A stretch of 33,107 bases of DNA from positions 1-33,107 of the forward strand of contig JAHDBE010000010.1 in the NCBI GenBank assembly GCA_020630555.1. The letters run 5' to 3'. Below are positions 9,153-18,629 of this stretch, piece by piece; the first letter of the stretch is position 1; every line of letters begins with the position of its first letter. The notes beneath the pieces were generated by a model. That model had not been told where the DNA came from and ran no database searches. It worked only from the letters and a program-made list of their open reading frames with translations. This stretch comes from Saprospiraceae bacterium (GTDB taxonomy: Bacteria; Bacteroidota; Bacteroidia; Chitinophagales; Saprospiraceae). The position numbers and the translations under genes are program-made.

Positions 9153-9520
9153 GGGGCTGAATTGGAATCGACAGGAAAGAATATCGATTTGTAAGCATGC
9201 CGGAGAATTGATCATTTACTCCGTCCAAATGATGATCACAACAATAATTGGCGATAGAAATTTCGCTCTAGCTGCCTAATCTAGGATTAGAAAGCTTTTG
9301 TGCCGCCCGATTGACGTCCGATACACATCGGTTGCCGCACATAAACAAACCCTCGGACTAGTTAAGTAAGATATCTCGATTACAAGACGAAATTTAGAGA
9401 ATAAGCTGATGGCTGGTCGCTCCTTCACCTGCCTGATGTCGAAAACTTAAGATAGGGCTAAGCATGTAGAAAGCACTTTGATGCTTTGTCTGGACCCGAG
9501 TTCGACTCTCGGCAGCTCCA
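9153..9520 (+). ncRNA. ssrA: Transfer-messenger RNA (tmRNA)
   Basis: GGGGCTGAATTGG 5' end pairs with CAGCTCC at the 3' end; T-arm CCGAG-TTCGACT-CTCGG; tag ORF GGC GAT AGA AAT TTC GCT CTA GCT GCC TAA = GDRNFALAA* at 9250-9279; poly-T follows. Confidence 0.95.
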
Positions 9521-9575
9521 CTTTTTTTTGCCCTCGGGACTTGATATACTGAGGCCAATGTATTCCCTAAAAATT

Positions 9576-12500
9576 TTATCTAATTACGCTTATATCTCCA
9601 CTTCTCATGCTAGATCCGTCTATGGTGGAGTATGTGAATAGGTATACGTATACCCCCGGAACCACGTATTTTCCTTTGAACTTTCCATCCCAGAATACAT
9701 TTTCAGCGAGTTGATTTTTTTGAATATGAATAGCATTTCCCCAGCGATCATAAATCCCAAAAAAATCGACTACCATTTGTTCAGGAGTATTCTGTAAAGA
9801 GAAGACATTATTTGGAGGATTAGACACGGGATTGAAAATGTTGGGAATGTAAATTTCTTCCTCAAGTATTTTAATTCGGATCATATCTGTTGCAATACAT
9901 CCGTTAATATCTTCGATGGTAATTGAAATTTCTGAATCCGTAAAATAACTTTGAATTAAATTAAGTTCAGTGACTCCAAGTGCCTCGCCTAATTCAGACC
10001 AGCTAACTTCCTCTATCTCAGAATTTAGAAGATTAGTAATGGCTTGAATGTTTGTCTCAGTACCTGCAGTTAAAATCAAGTCATCTCCTAAGCTAACGGT
10101 AGTAGCTTCGGGTTCGGTTAATTCAATGATGAATGTCGTATCACACCCGTCATTATTAAAAACATATACCTCATACAATCCAGCTGCTAAATTGCTATAT
10201 AGATGATCCACTTCTGATAGTTCATTATTAATGATACTCTCTGCATTGACGAGGGCGTTTCCAAATCCATCTTGTAATGAAATGACCCCATCATTGGCGT
10301 TAATGCACGATATATCCTCGACTAAAGATGTCAAGTTGACTGGAGCCTTTTTATATATCTCAAATTCATATACATCACCATCGCAGATCATTCCGGGTGT
10401 CGAATTAAAGGAGAAATAGTTGCTTCCAAAATTTAGTTGTTGACTACCGATCTCTGGATCGATAATTTGACCATTTGCATTAAGAAAAAATCCATCATTA
10501 CTGTTCGCCACAAATTGTTCGAGCTTAATTATCGTAGATTGATGATCACAAAATTCCAAATAATCAAGAAGTGGTATTATCTCGACCCTATTTTCAATCT
10601 CGATATTAAAAGCAAAAACTTCTTGACATACATCTGGATTCTGTGAATTAATTAGAAATTCTAACTCGTAAACTCCAGGCTCCAAGTTTTCCAATAAGAA
10701 ATTCGTTCCATCAGTAATTTGAGGGGCGTTCATTCCTGGAAAACTAGTTAATATTAATTCACCGACAACGGTACTCTGGACAAGTTCTGAAATGGCAATA
10801 TTCGGAGATCCCTCACAAACAAATAAATTTTCTACGTTAACTGTTTCGCAGTCACAAGAATAAAATAGATCGACCTCTAAAGTACAGTCTCCACCATAGC
10901 TAAACGTAATAGTCTCATCAATTGTACTCATCTCAAAGCTGTCCTGGAAAAAAGTACCACCAATCCATATTTCATTGAAATAAATACTATCAGAAGTATC
11001 TGTAAAATCAATGTTTACGATGACAGCTCCTGTCTCCGGATGGCAGAGGTAACTCAGGTTTTCAATGCTGGGAGATTCCGCAATCGTAAATTTAAGAGAT
11101 TCCACGAGGTCGCAGTTTCCATTGGAGGCAGTATATGAAATAGTGTACTCTCCAGTGTTTTGAGTCATAGCGGAGAAAATCTCTTCAGAAATAATTAAAG
11201 TATCTAAATTGGCTCCATTTGGTACGGATACTAAATCCCAATTTCCCGAAGTGCCATTGCTGAATGCGGATAAAATAAAGCCCATCTCACAAGTCAAAGA
11301 ATCTATATTCAACATAAGTGAAGGGTAGGATCCTATCATAACTTCTTGACCAAAACTAACGGACAAACATGGATCGTTTAAATCAATATTGCCCTGGATT
11401 TCTTCTCCAACGACATAAGACACATATAGTGTTAGGTCTGTTCCGTACGAATTATCATATTCAAAAAATCCATCATTTTGAATATCCAAAATGTTCCCAA
11501 GGGCGTTGCTAGGATTATCATGTAAAACATAGATTCCAATTTCGTTAGACGAGATAAAAGCATCAGCATTATGGACGGCCGAAAAAACAAATCCTTGATC
11601 GGGACAAAAGCTAATGACCTCACTAGACATCGTGCCGGCTTCAGCCTGGCAATCACATAATCTTATTCCTGAAATCGGCACAGAAAGACATCCATTTATG
11701 TCACTGATTAAGAACTCATAATTTTCTCCCGATGCAAAAGCTAATGATGTATAATTATTACCCGTAATCTCATTTCCGTTAATAAAATAGGGAGCAGTGC
11801 CATTTACAATGTCAAATGACACAGTAAAAGAATCATTTGAACAGGAGAGGTCAAGATTAGATATATCAGGTATAGACCAATATTCTAAACTTAATGTATC
11901 CTGTGTTGTGCAATCGTTTTCAGAAGAACTATAAATAAGTTCATAGATTCCGGGAAGATTCATATTGATTGTCTTATCAGTAACATTGGCTTGAGCCATA
12001 TCAGGTTCAGACAGAAGAGTCCATACTCCACCAACAGGGTTTTCCAAAATAGACAAGTTAAATGTGTCTTGACAAGTACCTTGAAAATCTACTATCTCTA
12101 CAATAGGGGAGGTATAAAAAATGACTTCTACACCAGGGGCAACAGACAAACAAACATCGCTCTCATCTGGTATTCCATTATTATTGTTTCCTACAACGTA
12201 AGAAATAAAATATGAAATACCCGGAGACATGGTTAATGGATCAAAGAAGAATTCACCGGTGTCATTAAATCCAAGGACAACACCTAACTCTTCATCCGCG
12301 TTTGTATGAAAGAAATAAGCGCCCGTGTCATTAAAGTCCAAAATGTCGTCTTGATTATGTATACCCACGGCTGGTAGACCAGTATCAATACATATTTCTA
12401 AAATCTCCGTGATATCCATTGTACCCGCGCTCGATAAACAAGGACAATCATACGATTCTTCAATAAGTAAAAGACAACCTTGTTGATCCGTAACTGTAAA

Positions 12501-15134
12501 ACTAAACCCAGTACCACTGAGTATTTCTTCAGAATTATAGATAGTTCCTTCAATTTCAATACCGTCGACAAGATAGGGGCCATTACCATTAAATAATTCA
12601 AAGTTTACCGTGTAGGTTCCAGTTCCTGTACAGGTATAATTTAAATTGCCAAAGTCGATTCCATCAGTTAAATCCACGACCACATAAGCCGTGTCCGAAC
12701 AGCCGTTTTCTGTTAGGCTTACGCCAAAGTCATAAAGGCCATATTCCAGAAAAATCACATCAGTAACGAGTTGGTTCGGATCAGTTATGATTGCGTTATT
12801 ATCTCCAGATATTAATATCCACTCAATCAGACTATTGTTACTTAAAGTGGCCTCTGCGACTAGTGTTGTGCTCAATTCACAAATACTTAAAGAGTCAGGC
12901 TCAATGTCTATGGAAGGTACAGGAACAACTTCGGTTAAAAGGCAGGTTTCAGTGCTTGGGCCACAGTCAGTAACTACAACAAGACATAAATTAACTTGTC
13001 CGATTTCTGAGTACTCGACATTTGCGATATTCCCAGGAGTCGAAAGTATTGTTCCACCGTCGATTGTCCATATGTATTCTATTATTTCTGGATCAACTGG
13101 TCCCTCAATAGTTACTTGCTCTCCTTGGCAAACTGCGCTAAGCGGATCAAATGTAAAATCGATAACTGATAAGTTTACAACGAGCTTTGCCGTATCAGAG
13201 CAGCCATTTTCCGTTAGGCTTACGCCAAATTCATATAATCCCGTCTCTGGGAAAGAAACATCGGTGACTAGATTAGAAGGTTCGTTTATGATGACACCGT
13301 TGTTGCCGGATATTAAAAACCATTCCACAATACTTGAGTTATTAGTTGTGGCCTCTGCGATAAGGGTCGAACTAAATGTACAGATGCTTAAAGTGTCAGT
13401 GGGTACGGTAATCGAAGGGATAGCAAAAACATCAGTATCTACGCATACTTCATTACCTGGTCCACATACATTGACAACGACAAGACAAATGGTAGCTAAT
13501 CCTACTTCATCGAGTTCCACATTAACCATATTTGAAGGGGAGGAAATGATGGTAGCACCATTAACACTCCAGAGATATTCCGTGATACTAGGATCGACAG
13601 GGCCAATAATTGTGACTTCATCTCCTTGACAGGCGTCGGATAATGGTGCTAAAGTAAAATCGTCAAATGTTTCAAAAATATTTGCCTCGTAACATATGGG
13701 TTGGTTAGAATTACAACTTGGTGTCGTATAATCATAACAAATGGACCCATTTGTGGCAGTATTATCCCACTGGACAGAAATTTGATCGGCATCTAGGGCC
13801 ACAATGCTTCCACCTGTGACTGTAAAATTAAAATTGGATGGATTATCCAGTGTGGGAAGAAATATATAATCGACAGTGCTACCAGCACATTCTAATTGAG
13901 TAGGTAGGAGAGTGATATTAGGGATTTCTTCTACATTAATCTGTATACAATCTTCGACATCCCCACAAGTCGGATTTACCTCCGTGATACATAATTCTCC
14001 TGGTCCTGAAATGAACTGAACCAAGACGCCACTTCCATCGGCATTCGAAGTAAACATGCTAAACGATCCAGATACGATCGACCAAATGTAAGATGCATTA
14101 GCGTCATGGTTGTCATTAAGGTATTCAACTAATTCACCTGCACATACATCCATGGGTCCAGAAATACTCGCATCTGCAGCTTCAACGATGGTAATCTGAG
14201 CACATGAATTCGTGAGATCGGCACAGTACAATTCGTTTGTAATATCACTTTCAATATCAGAGATGCTTAAACTTCCGTCAGGTGATGGTATTAAAGGTTC
14301 ATCATCGAGCAAGAATGAAAAACCACATACAGAATATACGCCTGGACTATAACTCGTTAAATCAAGATTATCTGTTATATCCAAAATAATCCCATTTTCA
14401 GAAATGATAAATTCATAGCCAAATAAAGCAGGATCTGGCTCTGTTCCTCCGGAGTAATCTATGGTCCAATTAAAATTCAGGTTCGGATCTCCCTCGCAGA
14501 ATGATTGAAAGCTCACTGGTAGATTTCCGGCAAATGCTGAACATGGGGCTACGGATTCACAGCCATTGTTAGATTGGCAAGTTATACCTGCTGCGTCCGC
14601 AAATTTTATTTCAAAATCGTTAAGTACACCATCAAATAAGAAGACATTATCAAGCATGTTTAGAGTCCATGTCCCATTTAATGATCCGGATAGATCGGTT
14701 TCTAGGCAACCACTTGAGGGATAATACGTACCAGTAAAAGGTCCATTTCCTTGGACAAATTCAGAGGCTGTCCAATTATCGCTATTTCCAGGGTCTGGCA
14801 TAACGGGTTGGTCACATGGGAGAAAACAGACGGTAACAAAATCCAAAGGTCCAAAAGCCAGACTATTATCAATCATTAATTCTACGGATGAGCCATTGGG
14901 GGCTACTAGTTCCATGTCCATCTCTCGAATGGCTTCATGTTCCAAATCGATACATACCTCACAGACGCGCTGGCCGTTTTGATTTAATATGTCATTTGTA
15001 GAACCACTTACATTTAATGTGGCGACGACTGGAACATTAGCCGGTGTACTGACAGGACAGTTGTTACAGCTGCACTGAGACCATGCTTGTAAGCACGAAA
15101 AAAAAAGTAAGGAGATTGTAAGCAGACGTTTCAT
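9576..15134 (-). CDS. Giant secreted multi-repeat protein with P-domain-like N-terminal region and gliding-motility-associated (T9SS type B) C-terminal domain
   Basis: 1852 aa; signal peptide MKRLLTISLLFFSCLQAWSQ; C-terminus IYIPNIFNPVSNPPNNVFSLQ...FFGIYDRWGNAIHIQKNQ...WDGKFKGKYVVPGVYVYLFTY; internal repeats. Confidence 0.93.
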   Translation of the reverse strand: MKRLLTISLLFFSCLQAWSQCSCNNCPVSTPANVPVVATLNVSGSTNDILNQNGQRVCEVCIDLEHEAIREMDMELVAPNGSSVELMIDNSLAFGPLDFVTVCFLPCDQPVMPDPGNSDNWTASEFVQGNGPFTGTYYPSSGCLETDLSGSLNGTWTLNMLDNVFLFDGVLNDFEIKFADAAGITCQSNNGCESVAPCSAFAGNLPVSFQSFCEGDPNLNFNWTIDYSGGTEPDPALFGYEFIISENGIILDITDNLDLTSYSPGVYSVCGFSFLLDDEPLIPSPDGSLSISDIESDITNELYCADLTNSCAQITIVEAADASISGPMDVCAGELVEYLNDNHDANASYIWSIVSGSFSMFTSNADGSGVLVQFISGPGELCITEVNPTCGDVEDCIQINVEEIPNITLLPTQLECAGSTVDYIFLPTLDNPSNFNFTVTGGSIVALDADQISVQWDNTATNGSICYDYTTPSCNSNQPICYEANIFETFDDFTLAPLSDACQGDEVTIIGPVDPSITEYLWSVNGATIISSPSNMVNVELDEVGLATICLVVVNVCGPGNEVCVDTDVFAIPSITVPTDTLSICTFSSTLIAEATTNNSSIVEWFLISGNNGVIINEPSNLVTDVSFPETGLYEFGVSLTENGCSDTAKLVVNLSVIDFTFDPLSAVCQGEQVTIEGPVDPEIIEYIWTIDGGTILSTPGNIANVEYSEIGQVNLCLVVVTDCGPSTETCLLTEVVPVPSIDIEPDSLSICELSTTLVAEATLSNNSLIEWILISGDNNAIITDPNQLVTDVIFLEYGLYDFGVSLTENGCSDTAYVVVDLTDGIDFGNLNYTCTGTGTYTVNFELFNGNGPYLVDGIEIEGTIYNSEEILSGTGFSFTVTDQQGCLLLIEESYDCPCLSSAGTMDITEILEICIDTGLPAVGIHNQDDILDFNDTGAYFFHTNADEELGVVLGFNDTGEFFFDPLTMSPGISYFISYVVGNNNNGIPDESDVCLSVAPGVEVIFYTSPIVEIVDFQGTCQDTFNLSILENPVGGVWTLLSEPDMAQANVTDKTINMNLPGIYELIYSSSENDCTTQDTLSLEYWSIPDISNLDLSCSNDSFTVSFDIVNGTAPYFINGNEITGNNYTSLAFASGENYEFLISDINGCLSVPISGIRLCDCQAEAGTMSSEVISFCPDQGFVFSAVHNADAFISSNEIGIYVLHDNPSNALGNILDIQNDGFFEYDNSYGTDLTLYVSYVVGEEIQGNIDLNDPCLSVSFGQEVMIGSYPSLMLNIDSLTCEMGFILSAFSNGTSGNWDLVSVPNGANLDTLIISEEIFSAMTQNTGEYTISYTASNGNCDLVESLKFTIAESPSIENLSYLCHPETGAVIVNIDFTDTSDSIYFNEIWIGGTFFQDSFEMSTIDETITFSYGGDCTLEVDLFYSCDCETVNVENLFVCEGSPNIAISELVQSTVVGELILTSFPGMNAPQITDGTNFLLENLEPGVYELEFLINSQNPDVCQEVFAFNIEIENRVEIIPLLDYLEFCDHQSTIIKLEQFVANSNDGFFLNANGQIIDPEIGSQQLNFGSNYFSFNSTPGMICDGDVYEFEIYKKAPVNLTSLVEDISCINANDGVISLQDGFGNALVNAESIINNELSEVDHLYSNLAAGLYEVYVFNNDGCDTTFIIELTEPEATTVSLGDDLILTAGTETNIQAITNLLNSEIEEVSWSELGEALGVTELNLIQSYFTDSEISITIEDINGCIATDMIRIKILEEEIYIPNIFNPVSNPPNNVFSLQNTPEQMVVDFFGIYDRWGNAIHIQKNQLAENVFWDGKFKGKYVVPGVYVYLFTYSTIDGSSMRSGDISVIR
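10830..12655 (-). repeat. Second intragenic repeat family, ~260-aa units (two full plus one partial)
   Basis: Units start NLNYTCTGTG.., NLDLSCSNDS.., NLSYLCHPET..; first two contain ..CLSSAGTMDITEILEICIDTG../..CQAEAGTMSSEVISFCPDQG.. and ..YFISYVVG../..LYVSYVVG..; boundaries approximate. Confidence 0.75.
12662..13670 (-). repeat. Tandem ~500-bp intragenic duplication (two units) within the giant T9SS protein
   Basis: Unit 1 (FTLAPLSDACQGDEVTIIGPVDPSITEYLWS...SLTENGCSDTAKLVVNL) and unit 2 (FTFDPLSAVCQGEQVTIEGPVDPEIIEYIWT...SLTENGCSDTAYVVVDL); boundaries approximate. Confidence 0.85.
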
Positions 15135-15393
15135 AATACTGGCTTTTCATAGTGGGGTTAAGTTAATTCGCCTAGAACAATCATCTACGTAATATTAAAA
15201 TAGGAGAAATTGTTCAGATAATTGAATGAAGTCGCGTGAATAAGGGCTTTAATAGGATACAGACCCTAAAATAATATTGTGATTAATTTTGAAGAATTCA
15301 TAATCATTAGAACTTGAAATGCGCTTTAGACAGGGGCTATTAAATTTGTTAAAGATGTTAGATATAGTGCCTGTAATTTTCCAAACTTTATTC

Positions 15394-15409
15394 TGGCACA
15401 AAAATTGAA
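15394..15409 (+). promoter_or_regulatory. Sigma54-like -24/-12 element
   Basis: TGGCAC-AAAAA-TTGAA compared with consensus TGGCAC-N5-TTGCW (one core mismatch: A for C at -12). Confidence 0.45.
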
Positions 15410-15419
15410 GTAAGATAAT

Positions 15420-15487
15420 TACCTTTTCTGCTGGGAAGACCCAGGTACATTGAAAGTCATTTCGCCTTAAGTGAAATGGCTTTTTTG
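15420..15487 (+). ncRNA. Candidate small RNA (two hairpins ending in an intrinsic terminator)
   Basis: CTGGG-AAGA-CCCAG hairpin (15431-15444), then AGTCATTTC...GAAATGGCT stem (15455-15481) followed by a T run; no ORF in 15135-15571. Confidence 0.45.
15455..15486 (+). terminator. Intrinsic terminator with no annotated gene upstream on the same strand
   Basis: AGTCATTTC-gccttaagt-GAAATGGCT (one U-G pair) with T run. Confidence 0.8.
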
Positions 15488-15571
15488 TTTTTCATGCCAC
15501 ACACAGATTGACAGAGCTTAGAACTTCAGTTATTCAGTATATTTAAATACTAATCAAGTTATAAATCTTTC

Positions 15572-17758
15572 ATGTTCACCAGAGTATTTCTTCTGGCATT
15601 TGTTTTTTTCGTTTGCTTGAGTACAAGTGAGGCTCAGACTGAGTATCATGAGATCGATGAGCGTCTCGTTTTAGATGGTTCATTAAGTGAAAAGGACATG
15701 CGGGATTTATCTCGGCAAATAGAGCAGAGATTTGATCCGAAGTCTTTAAATAAATATGTTCGTGGTCTTGCCTCAATCGCATATTATCGGTCTTTTTTTG
15801 TGAATTTAGACAGTGCTCAGATTTTTGTGGATTCTATATATTCCATAGTTCCACATATTGACGATTGTCACACCAAAATTCTACTATTAACCTGCGAACT
15901 TTATACTTCATTAGCCTATTCTAAAAAAAATGTTTTTGACTCTTTGTCCATGGAGGGTGATCAAATCCTTCATTGTGTAGAAAACAAAAATATTGCATAT
16001 CGTTTCATTCGTACAAAAAGAGCGGGTCAACGTCTCTTAAATGGAGTTGACAAAAATGATATCCTGGCCTATCATAACGAGGTTGATGAAATTATTGATG
16101 AGTTTAATCCAGAATCCAAAATGATGTATTACATGGATTTGGCTACGAATTCTAGAGCCGCTGGGGAATTAGATTTGTCGATTGAAAATGCATTTAAAGC
16201 GATTGAAGAATCAAGATTGAATGGCATAAATTCTAGGAGGGAAGTTTTCATCTTTAGATTGCTGGGTGAGAGTTTTTCAGAGATTAGTGAATTTCGAAAA
16301 GCCAGCGAGAATTTTACGTATGCTGCAGAAATTGCATTGAAGTATCAACTTCAAAACTCCGCAGAATTAAATAAAGCTCTAGCAAGTGAGGCAAGCTTGT
16401 TCGCGAAAAATTATAAAGGCGTTCAACTCGAAACTCCGGATAGTTTTGCCACAGAACTCATAGGAAAAACATTTTTGCTATCGGCGCTATATGGATCTAA
16501 GAAGCAATCCAATGGATTTCTTTTTAATGAGATTTATAATAGACTTTCTGAGTCATACTTTTCGGACACTTTAAAGCTTAAACCTCTCAGTCAGTTAATC
16601 ATGTTTGACATTGGCGAAAGCCAAGGTTTAAATTTTAATGAACTCAAGTCTCTTTACCATCACCTAGATAATCGAAGAGAAATAGGATGGAAGCAAATTG
16701 TTTTGGATTCCATAATAAATTATGGGACTAAAAAGCAAATGTTCGAGGAAGTTCATGAGTTTCAAAAGATTAAGATTGATGGTTTAGTGCGAAATGAGTC
16801 GATTCGAAATAGAACAGATATCATTCACAGGTCATACGAACTCACTCTGAATGACATTGATAGACAGTTGGAATCCAAGGTGAATGATTTGGCTGAAGAA
16901 AGACGAAGGCGTTGGATCATTACTGGATTTTTAATCCTATCATCTATGCTTCTCTTAAACGTGTGGAGATTAAGGCAGTCTGAAAAACGACGAAATAGAC
17001 AATTAAATAAACTCAATGCGATTATAACCGATAGAGAAACGCAATTAACAGAATATATAGATGAAAGACTTCAACTTGAAAATTTCGCCTTCTTGGCTTC
17101 TCATGATTTGAAATCGCCACTACAAAACGTGATTAACTTCTCGAAACTTCTCAATAAAAGCGCTTCAGAAAAACTTTCAGATAACGAAAAAAAGTACCTC
17201 GACTATATAACTCAAGGCTCCGATAGGATGAGAAATACAATAGAGGATTTATTGAAATTCTCCTTAGCAAAAAATAAAGAACTTGATCTTGAATCGTTTG
17301 AGCTAAGGACGATATTTAATGAACTCGAATCTGATTTGGCCTCTATCATTGACAACTTAAACGCAGAATTTATTTATTCACTTAATGAATCGGTCGTGTA
17401 CGGCGACAAATCTTTAATAAAGCAGCTTTTTCAAAACTTATTCACGAATGCCTTGAAATTTATTCAACAAGGGACGAGGCCTAAAATTGAGATTAGAAAC
17501 TTTCTTGAAAATAACAGAGTATATTTTGAAATAAAAGATAATGGCATAGGAATAGAGGAAAATTCTCAGAAGAATATATTCGGTATTTTTAAAAGACTTC
17601 ATCTGAAAGAAGAATTTGATGGTACAGGAATAGGATTGGCAATTTGTAAATTAATTGTAGATAAACACAATGGAAAAATCGATGTAAAATCTGCACTAGG
17701 GAAGGGAAGTACTTTTTATTTTAGTCTACCGCAAAAGGAATTGTATGGAGAAGTTTAA
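15572..17758 (+). CDS. Sensor histidine kinase (signal peptide, helical repeat sensor region, TM, HisKA, HATPase_c)
   Basis: 728 aa; TM WIITGFLILSSMLLLNVW; H-box FLASHDLKSPLQNVINFSKLL; N-box NLFTNALKFI; DNGIGIEE; GTGIGLAICKLIVDKHNG. Confidence 0.95.
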   Translation: MFTRVFLLAFVFFVCLSTSEAQTEYHEIDERLVLDGSLSEKDMRDLSRQIEQRFDPKSLNKYVRGLASIAYYRSFFVNLDSAQIFVDSIYSIVPHIDDCHTKILLLTCELYTSLAYSKKNVFDSLSMEGDQILHCVENKNIAYRFIRTKRAGQRLLNGVDKNDILAYHNEVDEIIDEFNPESKMMYYMDLATNSRAAGELDLSIENAFKAIEESRLNGINSRREVFIFRLLGESFSEISEFRKASENFTYAAEIALKYQLQNSAELNKALASEASLFAKNYKGVQLETPDSFATELIGKTFLLSALYGSKKQSNGFLFNEIYNRLSESYFSDTLKLKPLSQLIMFDIGESQGLNFNELKSLYHHLDNRREIGWKQIVLDSIINYGTKKQMFEEVHEFQKIKIDGLVRNESIRNRTDIIHRSYELTLNDIDRQLESKVNDLAEERRRRWIITGFLILSSMLLLNVWRLRQSEKRRNRQLNKLNAIITDRETQLTEYIDERLQLENFAFLASHDLKSPLQNVINFSKLLNKSASEKLSDNEKKYLDYITQGSDRMRNTIEDLLKFSLAKNKELDLESFELRTIFNELESDLASIIDNLNAEFIYSLNESVVYGDKSLIKQLFQNLFTNALKFIQQGTRPKIEIRNFLENNRVYFEIKDNGIGIEENSQKNIFGIFKRLHLKEEFDGTGIGLAICKLIVDKHNGKIDVKSALGKGSTFYFSLPQKELYGEV

Positions 17759-18164
17759 TAAACTCGTTTTTATAGACGATGATGAAGCGACAAACTTCTA
17801 TCACCAGATAATTCTTGAAAAATGTAATTTATCTCAGGATGACATATTCTTTCAAAGACCTGAAGAGGCTTTAAATTATTTTGAAAAGCTTAAAATTTCG
17901 AACGAGGCCTTACCTGATGTGATCTTTTTAGATATCAACATGCCTAAAATAGATGGATGGATGTTTTTAAAAAAGTTTGAAGACTTTGATTTTGAGCACA
18001 CGCCTATCGTTTTAATGCTTACTACTTCTCTTAATCCATCAGATAAATCTAGAGCAGAGAACAATCCCCTTATTAAAGGTCTGATAGATAAACCCTTGAC
18101 AAAGAAACATTTGGAAGATTTATTAATGGACTTAAACAAGTCAGTGGATCTTTCTGAAGACTGA
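17745..18164 (+). CDS. Stand-alone response regulator receiver domain
   Basis: 139 aa; FIDDDEATN, VIFLDINMPKIDGW phosphoacceptor Asp, LTTS, GLIDKPLT; overlaps kinase gene by 14 nt. Confidence 0.93.
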   Translation: MEKFNKLVFIDDDEATNFYHQIILEKCNLSQDDIFFQRPEEALNYFEKLKISNEALPDVIFLDINMPKIDGWMFLKKFEDFDFEHTPIVLMLTTSLNPSDKSRAENNPLIKGLIDKPLTKKHLEDLLMDLNKSVDLSED

Positions 18165-18203
18165 GTAAAATTTGTATCTTATAGATAACAAATACTTCCA
18201 ACT

Positions 18204-18629
18204 ATGTTGAATGAACAAGTACGTCACATTATGACCACTGATCCTCAAGTGGTAGATCCTGAACAATCCATCGGAAATTTAATGGAACTCATGGAGTCAC
18301 AGTCCCTAAATCAACTTCCGGTAGTAGAGGAAGGAAAACTTGTGGGATTAATTACAACCTTTGATTTGTGGAAACATACTAAGGCAGGAAAAAGCACAGA
18401 AGGCTTAACTGTAAAGGATTTAATGATTACCAATGTAGTGCGTATAACACCACTGGATAAAGTAGGAACTGCGGCAGAGTTGTTTATGGATAAAAGATTT
18501 AAAACTTTACCTGTCGTAAACCTTAGAAATGAATTAAAAGGTGTTGTTACTTCCTTTGATGTGTTAAAACATATTTTAAATGAAGAATACCCAAGACCGA
18601 TCCTTTATCAAGATGTGTTAGAGGCTTAA
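18204..18629 (+). CDS. CBS domain pair protein
   Basis: 141 aa; two CBS motifs: VRHIMTTDPQVVDPEQSIGNLMELMESQSLNQLPVVEEGKLVGLITTFDL and VKDLMITNVVRITPLDKVGTAAELFMDKRFKTLPVVNLRNELKGVVTSFDVLKHI. Confidence 0.93.
   Translation: MLNEQVRHIMTTDPQVVDPEQSIGNLMELMESQSLNQLPVVEEGKLVGLITTFDLWKHTKAGKSTEGLTVKDLMITNVVRITPLDKVGTAAELFMDKRFKTLPVVNLRNELKGVVTSFDVLKHILNEEYPRPILYQDVLEA

Noticed and set aside
12787-13629. 280-aa plus-strand ORF
   Set aside because: Entirely antisense to the giant T9SS gene within its duplicated repeat; low-complexity Ser/Thr/Val composition that mirrors the sense strand, no domain; shadow ORF
15420-15427. TACCTTTT as a Bacteroidetes -7 box (TAnnTTTG) for the candidate sRNA
   Set aside because: Imperfect match, no well-spaced -33 element, and the implied start would fall inside the first hairpin; sigma54-like element fits better but remains unproven
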